Positions 1 to 6,089 of a stretch of 10,880 nt of DNA are shown here, in pieces. Both the position numbers and the translations under genes were made by a program. Below the pieces are notes generated by a model, which ran no database searches, had not been told where the DNA came from, and saw nothing but the letters and a program-made list of their open reading frames with translations. How positions within the stretch are numbered: the first letter of the stretch is position 1; every line of letters begins with the position of its first letter. This DNA is from JBNKEI01 sp050288705 (GTDB lineage: Bacteria > Myxococcota > Myxococcia > Myxococcales > UBA5297). The stretch lies in assembly GCA_050288705.1 (NCBI GenBank), contig JBNKEI010000092.1, forward strand, positions 1-10,880, in the 5' to 3' direction.

Positions 1-419
1 GGAGGAGCGTCATTCGCAGAAGGGGCAGGAGGCAAAGGAGCGGGAGCGCGTTTAGGAATTTTTGGCGGACGATGAGTTACTTTAGGAGTGATTTTTCTGC
101 GAATTGGAGCAGGGGAAGGTAGTGGCGTGGTTGGCTCTGGAATAGCTGGTGGTTTCTGAACTAGCTCCACTTCTACTACTGATGAACGATTAAGCGAACG
201 ATTATTAGCAAGGCGTACTTCTGCAGAGCCAATAAGCAAAAAAAAACCTCCATGCAAAAAAATGGCTCCCAGCAGGCTACTTAGGACAATAAAAGAACGA
301 CGTCGCGAAACAGCAGGTCTTATGGGGGCTATGGCGCCTAAAGTTTGCCAGTTTTTTGGCGGATAGTTTGCTCGGGAGGCTCGCTGCCTTCGGCTACGTT
401 TGTTCAGAGATTCCGCCAC
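1..419 (-). CDS. tonB: TonB family energy transducer, N-terminal part (cut by window edge)
   Basis: TonB carries proton-motive energy from the inner-membrane ExbB-ExbD channel to TonB-dependent outer-membrane receptors. The frame stays open from a GTG at 419 to the window edge (139 complete codons); AGGA lies 6 nt upstream of that GTG and there is no earlier in-frame ATG. Visible order: an Arg-rich cytoplasmic stretch (about residues 1-42), one membrane segment (about 43-66) containing Leu-His-Gly with His56 where E. coli TonB has its essential membrane His20, then the VEVELVQ stretch and a Pro/Lys/Arg-rich periplasmic spacer typical of TonB. The C-terminal receptor-binding domain lies outside the window. 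It begins 16 nt after the exbD stop, so it is the third gene of an exbB-exbD-tonB set. The cytoplasmic part is much longer than the roughly 12 residues of E. coli TonB. TolA is less likely because the spacer is Pro-rich rather than Ala/Lys helical. Confidence 0.85.
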   Translation of the reverse strand, partial: MAESLNKRSRRQRASRANYPPKNWQTLGAIAPIRPAVSRRRSFIVLSSLLGAIFLHGGFFLLIGSAEVRLANNRSLNRSSVVEVELVQKPPAIPEPTTPLPSPAPIRRKITPKVTHRPPKIPKRAPAPLPPAPSANDAP

Positions 420-435
420 CTTACTTCCTGTTCTT

Positions 436-855
436 TTAATTCTTCGTCGCGTCTTTTTCTATATTAATTGCAAACCTGGCGAGCCCCTGACCTTTGATCA
501 AATCAATAATATGTACTACTGCTCCGTGGGAAACTCTCTGGTCGGCACTAATAATGGCGCGCGCATTTTTATCTTTTTGCAAAGACCTCGCTGCCTGCCG
601 TTTTAACTCCTCTTCACTGGTTTCTACTCCGTCGACATAAATTTTTTGCTCTTTGGAAAGCACAACATTAAGCATTACCCCTACGCTTTCTCCACCATGC
701 GCCGCGCGGGGAAGATCAATTTCAATAGATTCACGCACGATATAGGTGGCAGTAACCATAAAAATAATGAGCAATACCAAAGTAATGTCTACCAAGGGGG
801 TAACATTGATACCGCTGATCATGTCTTCATCGTCATTATTGGAAGATGCGGCCAT
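436..855 (-). CDS. exbD: ExbD/TolR family biopolymer transport protein
   Basis: This is the small subunit of the proton channel that energises TonB. The 139-residue protein has an acidic cytoplasmic tail, then the family signature INVTPLVD at about residues 16-23, followed by one membrane helix (about 23-40). Asp23 is the channel aspartate (Asp25 in E. coli ExbD, Asp23 in TolR). The rest (about 45-139) is the periplasmic domain. I chose the ATG at 855 because a GAGGGG purine tract sits just upstream and the length matches the family (E. coli ExbD 141 residues). A TTG at 879 overlaps the exbB stop and would add eight residues, but it has no good ribosome-binding site. The gene starts 20 nt after exbB ends, and tonB follows after 16 nt. 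The Pro-rich third gene argues for ExbD rather than TolR. Confidence 0.93.
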   Translation of the reverse strand: MAASSNNDDEDMISGINVTPLVDITLVLLIIFMVTATYIVRESIEIDLPRAAHGGESVGVMLNVVLSKEQKIYVDGVETSEEELKRQAARSLQKDKNARAIISADQRVSHGAVVHIIDLIKGQGLARFAINIEKDATKN

Positions 856-875
856 GTCCCCTCTATAACTAGCGT

Positions 876-1550
876 TCAAGCCTGAGCAGAAAACTGAGTG
901 GAGATTTCGTCTTTTTCATTTTTTAATAAGTCACCTTTTAAGTGTGCTTTCCAGGCATGAGAAAGGGAAATAGCATTGCTGGATAGCCGCTTGAGCCAGC
1001 GCTGAAAGGCATTAAAAGCTACCACCGCAGGAATAGCCACTGCTAAACCTACGGCAGTAGCAACTAAGGCGCCAGAAATTCCGCTCATTACTACCGAAGC
1101 GCCACCTGCTTTCATTCCCGACGGAGAAGTTGCTAGGTCATGGAAAGCGCGAATGATTCCCAGCACCGTTCCGAAAAGCCCAATAAATGGGGCATTGTTT
1201 CCCAAAGTTCCCAAAATAGATAGCCAAGCCTCATAACGTGATTTTTCGCGTGCCATGGTGGAAGCGATTATTTCTTCTACCGCGTCAGGCCCTTTATGGG
1301 AGGCATTGATAGCTTCGCGAATAACCGCAGCTTCCATGCCGCGCTTTCCTTCAATGGCAGCGCGCGCAAATTCAACATCGCCGTTTGCCAGCTTTTTGGC
1401 CAATTCATCTGCTCCGCTGAGCCGATTAGAGAAGAAGAAAAAAAAACGCTCAATCATTATCGCAAACGATAAAACCGAAAGCGAAATAAGAATCCAGAGG
1501 ACCCATTCTTCTCCTAGCAGAGTAAAACCTTGTAGCAAGTTGGTTAGCAT
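876..1550 (-). CDS. exbB: ExbB/TolQ/MotA family proton channel protein
   Basis: This is the large inner-membrane subunit of the ExbB-ExbD motor that uses proton-motive force to drive TonB. The 224-residue length fits the family. Three membrane segments are visible: about residues 14-35, 112-137 and 155-181. The second contains GLFGTVLGI and the third ALVATAVGLAVAIP, both family hallmarks; Thr128 and Thr165 match the pore-lining threonines (Thr148 and Thr181 in E. coli ExbB). A large cytoplasmic loop lies between helices 1 and 2. The ATG at 1550 is 9 nt past the frr stop, so the gene is probably co-transcribed with frr. Five consecutive Phe codons (residues 36-40) contain a run of nine T on the coding strand, a site prone to slippage. 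TolQ cannot be fully excluded, but the neighbouring TonB-like gene favours ExbB. Confidence 0.93.
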   Translation of the reverse strand: MLTNLLQGFTLLGEEWVLWILISLSVLSFAIMIERFFFFFSNRLSGADELAKKLANGDVEFARAAIEGKRGMEAAVIREAINASHKGPDAVEEIIASTMAREKSRYEAWLSILGTLGNNAPFIGLFGTVLGIIRAFHDLATSPSGMKAGGASVVMSGISGALVATAVGLAVAIPAVVAFNAFQRWLKRLSSNAISLSHAWKAHLKGDLLKNEKDEISTQFSAQA

Positions 1551-1559
1551 GTGGGTTCT

Positions 1560-2123
1560 CTAAATTTCCATTACTTCTTTTTCTTTGGTGACAACAATTT
1601 CATCAATTTTAGCAATGCCCGCGTCTACAACTTTTTGCACTCGCTCGGTGCCTTTTTTCAGGTCGTCCTCAGTGATGTCACCATCTTTTTGATACTGCTT
1701 AAGCATTTCGTTGGCGTCGCGGCGCTCATTGCGAACGGCGATTTTATGTTCTTCTCCCTTGCCCTTGCACTGCTTGACCAGCTCTTTGCGGCGTTCTTCG
1801 GTAAGAGGTGGAATGGGAAGACGAATAACTTCGCCGTCATTCATTGGATTTATGCCCACATTAGCCTCGCGTATGGCCTTTTCAATAGAGGCGAGCATTT
1901 TTTTGTCCCAGGGCTTAACGATGATTAACCGAGGATCAGCCACGGTCATATTGGCTACGCCATTCAGGGGGGTGGGGGTGCCGTAGTAATCTAGTCGAAC
2001 GCCTTCCAAGATAGACAAATTGGCTCGCCCTGTGCGAATGCGGGACAAATCTTTTCGTAAATCGTGCAGCGTTTTTTCAATGCGCTGGTTCAAGTCCCCA
2101 ATAACATCATCGGTGATAGCCAT
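1560..2123 (-). CDS. frr: Ribosome recycling factor
   Basis: RRF acts with EF-G to split post-termination ribosomes. The 187-residue product matches the usual length of about 185 and is recognisable throughout: the helical N-terminus with RTGRAN at about residues 29-34, the PLN-VAN-V-DPR stretch of the second domain, INPMNDGEVIRLPIPPLTEERR, and VRNERRDAN (containing the arginine equivalent to the functionally important Arg132 of E. coli). The start is the ATG at 2123, preceded by a strong ribosome-binding site; an upstream in-frame start at 2159 would only add residues read from the end of pyrH. Only 1 nt separates it from the pyrH stop, and exbB begins 9 nt after its own stop. The pyrH-frr pairing is widespread and supports the call. 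RRF is normally essential. Confidence 0.98.
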   Translation of the reverse strand: MAITDDVIGDLNQRIEKTLHDLRKDLSRIRTGRANLSILEGVRLDYYGTPTPLNGVANMTVADPRLIIVKPWDKKMLASIEKAIREANVGINPMNDGEVIRLPIPPLTEERRKELVKQCKGKGEEHKIAVRNERRDANEMLKQYQKDGDITEDDLKKGTERVQKVVDAGIAKIDEIVVTKEKEVMEI

Positions 2124-2124
2124 G

Positions 2125-2859
2125 TTAACCCTCTCCAAGATAAGTTGGTAAATCTCCAACCACTGTTCCTACATCTTTGCCTTGCACTGCTTTGCGGATG
2201 TTGCCAGGCTCGGTCAAATTAAAAACCAGAATAGGTAGTTTATTATCCATGCAAAGTGAAATAGCCGTAGCGTCCATTACTTTTAAGTTGCGCTGCAAGA
2301 CGTCGATGTAGGCAAGCTGTCGGAAACGCTTCGCGCTGGGGTCTTTTTTAGGATCGGCGGTATACACTCCATCGACCTTAGTAGCTTTCATGATTACTTC
2401 TGCGCGCATTTCGATGGCACGCAGACTTGCCGCAGTATCGGTAGTAAAGAAAGGATTTCCCGTTCCCGCCGCAAAAATCACCACGCGCTTTTTGTCAAGA
2501 TGGCGCAAAGCGCGTCTGCGTATATACGGCTCGGCAATTTGCTGCATGGCGATCGCTGATTGTACTCGTGTATCAACTTCAACCGACTCCAATGCGCCTT
2601 GCAGAGCCATAGAATTGATACAAGTGGCTAGCATTCCCATATAATCGGCCGAGGCCCGATCCATTTGTAAGGTGGAGCCCGCTCCCCGAAAAATATTGCC
2701 TCCTCCCACAACCACTGCGACCTGAACCCCTAATTCCACCACTTCCTTAACTTGAGTGGCAATAGATAAAAGAGTGTCAGCATCAATTCCGTAACCTCCG
2801 GGGCCCATTAGGGCCTCACCTGATAATTTAAGAAGAACTCGCTGGTATTTACGGGTCAT
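2125..2859 (-). CDS. pyrH: Uridylate kinase (UMP kinase)
   Basis: PyrH phosphorylates UMP to UDP using ATP, in cytoplasmic pyrimidine nucleotide synthesis; it belongs to the amino-acid-kinase fold. The 244-residue product fits the family (E. coli 241). Motifs in order: KRVLLKLSGEALMG-like N-terminus (residues 5-19, with Lys11), VVVGGGNIFRG (49-59), GTGNPFFTTDTAA (132-144, UMP binding), KVDGVYTADPKKDP (161-174), and DATAISLCMDN (196-206). I chose the ATG at 2859 by family length, although no clear ribosome-binding site precedes it. The ATG at 2880 (251 residues) has GAGGGG upstream but about 14 nt away, so either is possible. A start at 2952 would overlap rlpA and is unlikely. The gene lies downstream of rlpA and 1 nt from frr. 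The usual upstream tsf gene is missing here. Confidence 0.96.
   Translation of the reverse strand: MTRKYQRVLLKLSGEALMGPGGYGIDADTLLSIATQVKEVVELGVQVAVVVGGGNIFRGAGSTLQMDRASADYMGMLATCINSMALQGALESVEVDTRVQSAIAMQQIAEPYIRRRALRHLDKKRVVIFAAGTGNPFFTTDTAASLRAIEMRAEVIMKATKVDGVYTADPKKDPSAKRFRQLAYIDVLQRNLKVMDATAISLCMDNKLPILVFNLTEPGNIRKAVQGKDVGTVVGDLPTYLGEG
2129..2136 (-). promoter_or_regulatory. frr ribosome-binding site embedded in the end of pyrH
   Basis: The minus strand reads GGAGAGGG, followed by five bases and then the frr ATG. The purine tract is made of the last codons of pyrH (Gly-Glu-Gly), and the pyrH stop TAA lies inside the spacer. This arrangement favours translational coupling of frr to pyrH and also fixes the frr start. 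Confidence 0.8.
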
Positions 2860-2894
2860 AATTTGCGTGGCTGTAAGCATAAGGCTCTGATACC

Positions 2895-2904
2895 CCTCGC
2901 GAGG
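2895..2904. repeat. 10-bp perfect palindrome in the rlpA-pyrH gap
   Basis: CCTCGCGAGG is perfectly self-complementary and lies just after the rlpA stop. On the minus strand its right arm forms part of the GAGGGG purine tract upstream of the pyrH start. It could be a protein-binding site or part of an mRNA structure that masks that tract. Its existence is certain, its function is not known, and a 10-bp palindrome can arise by chance. Confidence 0.3.
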
Positions 2905-2911
2905 AGTGACG

Positions 2912-3379
2912 TCAAGGTGACAGTTGTTGAATTCGTACCTTAGCATGCCCACTTCTAAGAATCCCCAGTTTGCGTGCTGCTACATAGGAAAGATCAACTA
3001 TGCGCCCGCGGACAAAGGGACCGCGATCGTTGACTCGTACTACCACGCTTTTTCCGTTTTCCAGATTGGTTACTCGCAACTGGGTCCCCCAGGGCAGAGA
3101 CTTGTGAGCACAGGTAAAAAGATTCGGGCGATATATTTCACCATTGGCAGTTCGTCTTCCCTCTAATCGGGAGCTATAATAGCTGGCTTCACCAATTTCG
3201 GGAGCGTAAGTGCGCGGCGAAATTTGTTTTTTGCCGTGTTGCACGGCGTGTGAGCAACCAACCGCCAGCATTAGTCCGAGTATCCAAAACCAATAACCCA
3301 ACTGAAATTTCGTCTGACCGGGTTCTCGGCAAATCAAGGAACGGTGAGCAGATGTGCAATTCGAGCGTGGTATTTTCAT
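2912..3379 (-). CDS. rlpA: RlpA-like septal ring lytic transglycosylase lipoprotein
   Basis: RlpA proteins are outer-membrane lipoproteins with a double-psi beta-barrel domain; in Pseudomonas aeruginosa RlpA cleaves peptidoglycan strands that lack stem peptides and helps daughter cells separate. From this start the product has 155 residues: a hydrophobic segment (about 28-40) ending in LAVGC, a plausible lipobox with Cys42, then the RlpA domain (about 62-155). Family motifs are GEASYYS, GRRTANGE, HKSLPWGT with its conserved His, and VRVNDRGPFVRGRIVDLS with its conserved Asp. There is no C-terminal SPOR domain, so this is a short form. The start is uncertain: ATGs at 3439, 3409 and 3379 are in frame and none has a convincing ribosome-binding site; I took the shortest because it gives the most normal signal peptide, though its N-terminal region is still long. 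pyrH follows after about 50 nt, and the degP-like gene diverges on the other side. Confidence 0.9.
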   Translation of the reverse strand: MKIPRSNCTSAHRSLICREPGQTKFQLGYWFWILGLMLAVGCSHAVQHGKKQISPRTYAPEIGEASYYSSRLEGRRTANGEIYRPNLFTCAHKSLPWGTQLRVTNLENGKSVVVRVNDRGPFVRGRIVDLSYVAARKLGILRSGHAKVRIQQLSP

Positions 3380-3439
3380 GGGTGAATCAAATTCACTTTT
3401 GCAGAACATTTCGTAGACCCGCTGTTCGTTAAAACACAT

Positions 3440-3526
3440 TTGACTTGTGTCCGAAACCGAAAGACTAGCTTACGTATTGTTGTCTGAAGAGTTCGTCAGT
3501 AGCTTGATTTCAAGTGGAGGGAACCA
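3440..3526. promoter_or_regulatory. Divergent intergenic region between rlpA and the degP-like gene
   Basis: This stretch separates two divergent genes and so should hold promoters for both. On the plus strand a TTGACT hexamer at 3440-3445 resembles a -35 element, but no good -10 follows at 16-18 nt; TAGCTT at 3466-3471 is 20 nt away. I cannot define either promoter. A strong ribosome-binding site (GGAGGG) for the protease lies at its right end, 6 nt before the ATG. Confidence 0.35.
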
Positions 3527-4939
3527 ATGGTGCGCATGGTTTTATTCCTGGTAGCCGCTTGGGGTGCCACGGGAATGGCGCAGTCAGAGCGTTTTTGGAC
3601 AGAAGAGGGGAGAGAAAAATCGAAAAAAAATAGCTTCACGTCGAAATCCCATCCTGATTTCACCAAGCTAGCCAAACGGGCCATGGGGGCAGTAGTAGCC
3701 ATTGTCACTCAAGAGCAGCAAGAATTCAGCGAAGATTCTCTAGAAAGTCTCGATTCTCTTTCGGAGCCATCACTAGGGGAGCCAGCCAAAGGGCTGGGAT
3801 CTGGTTTTTTCATTCGCTCTGACGGGTACATTGTTACTAATGCTCACGTAGTGGAGGGGGCCACATCGGTAGTCATTTCTGCCTGGGTTAATGAGCATAA
3901 TCGTGAATATCCCGTTCGTATTATAGGAGTCGACCAACCAACCGACATTGCCCTTTTAAAAATTGATTCTCAGGAAGGAGAAAAGTTTGCCACCCTTCCT
4001 TTAGGTGATTCCGACGCTTTAGAGGTTGCTGAATGGGTAGCAGCCATTGGAAGCCCCTATGGTTTATCGCGTAGTATAACTGTTGGGGTGGTTAGCTTTA
4101 AAGGGCGTTCTGATATTGCTCCTGCTGGTCGTGACGGCTATTACGATTATGTGCAAACCGATGCTTCCATAAATCCAGGAAATAGTGGCGGGCCATTACT
4201 TAATATTCGCGGCGAGGTAGTAGGAATTTCCAATGCAGTCAATGCGGTTGGGCAAGGAATTGGTTTTGCAGTGCCCATTAACATGGCCAAGCAGGTGCTT
4301 CCCGGACTATTGAAAAACGGACGAGTGGCTAGAAGCTGGTTGGGGGTGGCGGTAGAAGATCTGACCCCAAAAATTTCGAGAGAAAAAGATATCTCTGCTT
4401 CCTTAAGTGGTGTTTTTGTGTCCGCGGTTACTGCCGGATCTCCCGGAGACCGCGCTGGCATTCTTCCTGGGGATGTAGTTTTAGAATTCAATGGCGTCAA
4501 GGTAGAAGATGCGCAGAAACTGAGATGGTTAGTCTCCATAGTAGGCATAGGAAAAACCGTACCGGTGGTACTATGGAGAAACGGAAGAGAAATAAAAGTA
4601 TTGGCAACCCTAGTTTCTCTGCCCAAAACCGAATCATCTCAACTGATTTTCCAACCAGTTTCCATTGGCTTAGTGATTCGCCATGTAGACATTTCGGTTG
4701 CTCGGTTGGAAGGACTAGCGTTGCCGGTAGGAGCCTTGGTTCGCGAAGTCAAGCCTGGTTCGGCAGCGGATACTGCGGGACTCAAAAAAGGGGACGTAAT
4801 TCTCAAAGTGGGCGATTTTGAAACCTATGCCCCCAATTTACTGGTAGGAGCTTTGGCTCGACTTAAAAGTGGTTCTATCTCTCGCTTGGTAATCAGGCGT
4901 AAGGGTAAGACAGTCTTTTTAGAGTTGCGTAAACCGTGA
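3527..4939 (+). CDS. degP: DegP/HtrA family periplasmic serine protease with two PDZ domains
   Basis: This is a probable periplasmic protein-quality-control protease. The 470-residue protein begins with a signal peptide (residues 1-18, likely cut after Gly-Met-Ala) and then has a basic/acidic linker. The trypsin-like domain (about 45-260) has a complete catalytic triad: His107 in TNAHVV, Asp140 in TDIALLK, and Ser220 in GNSGGP. PDZ1 spans about 270-365 (WLGV, then SPGDRAGILPGDVV) and PDZ2 about 377-468 (SAADTAGLKKGDVI). Two PDZ domains place it in the DegP/DegQ group rather than DegS. The ATG at 3527 is preceded by GGAGGG with 6 nt spacing. Eight consecutive A at 3623-3630 lie in the coding region. 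It is divergent from rlpA and followed after 72 nt by a small Cys/His protein on the same strand. DegP and DegQ cannot be distinguished here. Confidence 0.96.
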   Translation: MVRMVLFLVAAWGATGMAQSERFWTEEGREKSKKNSFTSKSHPDFTKLAKRAMGAVVAIVTQEQQEFSEDSLESLDSLSEPSLGEPAKGLGSGFFIRSDGYIVTNAHVVEGATSVVISAWVNEHNREYPVRIIGVDQPTDIALLKIDSQEGEKFATLPLGDSDALEVAEWVAAIGSPYGLSRSITVGVVSFKGRSDIAPAGRDGYYDYVQTDASINPGNSGGPLLNIRGEVVGISNAVNAVGQGIGFAVPINMAKQVLPGLLKNGRVARSWLGVAVEDLTPKISREKDISASLSGVFVSAVTAGSPGDRAGILPGDVVLEFNGVKVEDAQKLRWLVSIVGIGKTVPVVLWRNGREIKVLATLVSLPKTESSQLIFQPVSIGLVIRHVDISVARLEGLALPVGALVREVKPGSAADTAGLKKGDVILKVGDFETYAPNLLVGALARLKSGSISRLVIRRKGKTVFLELRKP

Positions 4940-5011
4940 GCATTCTACTTGTGGTGTGACTTCAAATGGAGTATCAAGCTTAACTTTACAGGTTTTTCTA
5001 AGGAGTGACCG

Positions 5012-5287
5012 GTGGCAGAGACGACCAAAAAGCACAAAGGGTCTCAGGCAAAAAAATGGAAGCGTATGCCTAAGGCAGGTGGAGCGAAAACCTGCAGCGT
5101 TGATGGTTGCAAGCGCCCCTATCGGGCTAAAGGGTATTGCTTTTTTCACTTTCAGAAATGGCGAAGAGGGGAGATGCCTGACTCCCGTTACAAGACTTGC
5201 AACGTCGAAAAATGCACCAAAAAGCAGTTTAAATCGGGACTTTGCGAAACGCACTACACCGAGAAGAAAGGCAAGGCTGCGGCATAG
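5012..5287 (+). CDS. Small basic protein with two C-x4-C-x9-C-x2-H motifs
   Basis: I do not recognise a named function. The 91-residue protein starts at GTG 5012 with AAGGAG 7 nt upstream, a strong signal that the gene is real. The first 27 residues are Lys-rich. Two copies of the same motif follow: Cys28, Cys33, Cys43, His46 and Cys63, Cys68, Cys78, His81, with identical spacing and similar surroundings (KTC, then a Lys/Arg-rich loop ending in G-[YL]-C). Each motif could bind one zinc ion. The basic character suggests binding to nucleic acid, which is inference. It lies 72 nt after the protease gene on the same strand and could be co-transcribed with it, but the strong ribosome-binding site also allows an independent unit. 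A long minus-strand frame over this stretch (to 5431) is a shadow. It has no signal peptide, so it is probably cytoplasmic. Confidence 0.88.
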   Translation: MAETTKKHKGSQAKKWKRMPKAGGAKTCSVDGCKRPYRAKGYCFFHFQKWRRGEMPDSRYKTCNVEKCTKKQFKSGLCETHYTEKKGKAAA

Positions 5288-5336
5288 GCTTGATAAACCT
5301 GCCGAAATGCCAAGCCTCGTCAGAATGCGTTTATCA
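5286..5336 (+). repeat. Two crossing inverted repeats just after the Cys/His gene
   Basis: AGGCTTG at 5286-5292 pairs with CAAGCCT at 5311-5317, and TGATAAAC at 5291-5298 pairs with GTTTATCA at 5329-5336. The first arms overlap by two bases and the pairings cross, so they are either alternative hairpins or, with loss of a pair, a pseudoknot-like fold. The first arm starts inside the stop codon. No T-tract follows, so this is not a standard terminator. The pairing is seen in the sequence; any role is unproven. Confidence 0.4.
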
Positions 5337-5396
5337 GATGGCAAGCAAGAGGTAAGCAACGTAGTCTTTTGAACCGCGTGAATAGGTTTGGGCGAG

Positions 5397-5460
5397 CCCC
5401 GATTAGACTGCCGGCGAGTTTTGCTCTCCAAAGTTGAAAATTGGGGTTTTGCTATTTTTA
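5397..5460 (+). terminator. Possible Rho-independent terminator after the Cys/His gene
   Basis: CCCCGATT (5397-5404) can pair with AATTGGGG (5439-5446) with a single G-U pair, and the stem is followed directly by TTTTGCTATTTTTA. The loop is long (34 nt) but contains a smaller GAG/CTC hairpin around TTTT. It would end transcription of the upstream gene about 110 nt past its stop. The long loop makes this only a moderate candidate. Confidence 0.4.
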
Positions 5461-5530
5461 GATCGACCTTGCGGACAACCGGAGGATGAATTTGTTTGCG
5501 ATAAGAGGTACTATGTCCTTGCTTCTCGTC

Positions 5531-5550
5531 ATCCCGTTATCCCGTTATCC
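5531..5550. repeat. Short tandem repeat ATCCCGTT, 2.5 copies
   Basis: ATCCCGTT occurs twice in direct succession, followed by ATCC. It lies about 80 nt upstream of the PilZ gene start, where a regulator could bind. The repeat is real but short, and may simply be chance or slippage. Confidence 0.4.
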
Positions 5551-5627
5551 AATGATGTCTAAGGGGTGGTAGTTTTCGATCATCCTCGTTTACCGGATAG
5601 CGTCACTGCAGAACGTGGAGGTGCTCA

Positions 5628-5999
5628 GTGAAAGAACGCAGGCTGTCCATTCGGCTTGATAAGGCTTTTCCGGTCTATTTGGCAGGCGAAGAAGGGGTTA
5701 CCCGGGGAATTGCGCGTAATATTACCGAAGGCGGCATATTTATTGAAACTTGCGAACCCTATCGGTTGGGAGCGAGGGTAAAGATTACTTTTGTTGGACC
5801 CGATAATGAAGAAATTACCCTGGTAGGTGAGGTGAGATACCAGTGTTTTCTTTCTTATGGGGTAGGAATTCAAGGTGAAAGTCAACTCCGGGGTATGGGA
5901 ATCCGGTTTGTAGAAGCAGCTCCGGAGGAAATCGGAGAAATAGCGGTTGCTACTTCTGTATGCTCAGATTCTGTTCATTCTTCTCGTATGCTTCATTAA
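5628..5999 (+). CDS. PilZ domain protein, probable cyclic-di-GMP receptor
   Basis: This 123-residue protein is essentially one PilZ domain. The N-terminus has the RxxxR motif (Arg5 to Arg9, in RLSIR), and NITEGG at about residues 31-36 corresponds to the [D/N]xSxxG motif with Thr in place of Ser. These two elements bind cyclic-di-GMP in known PilZ proteins. A later GMGIRF segment is also typical of the barrel. It starts at GTG 5628 with GGAGG 6 nt upstream. There is no partner domain, so it would act as a stand-alone adaptor, for example in motility, envelope or polysaccharide control; the target is unknown. The last 20 or so residues (Ser-rich) extend beyond the domain. It converges on the dehydrogenase-like gene across 90 nt in which I see no clear terminator, and has its own upstream region. 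Confidence 0.88.
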   Translation: MKERRLSIRLDKAFPVYLAGEEGVTRGIARNITEGGIFIETCEPYRLGARVKITFVGPDNEEITLVGEVRYQCFLSYGVGIQGESQLRGMGIRFVEAAPEEIGEIAVATSVCSDSVHSSRMLH

Positions 6000-6089
6000 T
6001 TATAGAATACCGGCGTCGCTCAACCCAAAGTGGTTTCACCGCAGCCTTTGACGGAAACTGAATTCAAACCTCAAACATTGGTAGACAAG

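Larger units (their letters stand above)
5288..5627. other. 340-nt intergenic region upstream of the PilZ gene
   Basis: There is no convincing gene here. From left to right it holds the crossing inverted repeats, the possible terminator, a purine-rich GGAGG directly abutting an ATG (5486), a 19-codon frame at 5513-5572 with a modest ribosome-binding site, and the ATCCCGTT tandem repeat. I could not identify a -35/-10 pair for the PilZ gene. The length relative to the tight spacing elsewhere suggests regulatory content or a small RNA, but nothing proves it. Confidence 0.5.

Noticed and set aside
856..879. TTG start of exbD overlapping the exbB stop
   Set aside because: No adequate ribosome-binding site; the ATG at 855 has a purine tract and gives the usual ExbD length.
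2860..2952. 31-residue N-terminal extension of PyrH
   Set aside because: It would overlap the end of rlpA and precede the normal family start; the ATG at 2859 gives standard length.
4147..4626. 159-residue minus-strand frame inside the degP-like gene
   Set aside because: Shadow of a well-conserved protease gene with catalytic triad and PDZ domains on the other strand.
4919..5431. 170-residue minus-strand frame across the Cys/His gene
   Set aside because: It lies opposite a gene with a strong ribosome-binding site and spaced Cys/His motifs, and its own product has no recognisable features.
5513..5572. Possible 19-residue hydrophobic leader peptide with AGAGG upstream
   Set aside because: Too short to support from sequence alone; part of its coding is the ATCCCGTT tandem repeat.
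6000..6089. Bidirectional terminator between the convergent PilZ and dehydrogenase-like genes
   Set aside because: Only a 5-bp GTTTC/GAAAC pairing was found, with no G+C-rich stem or T-tract.
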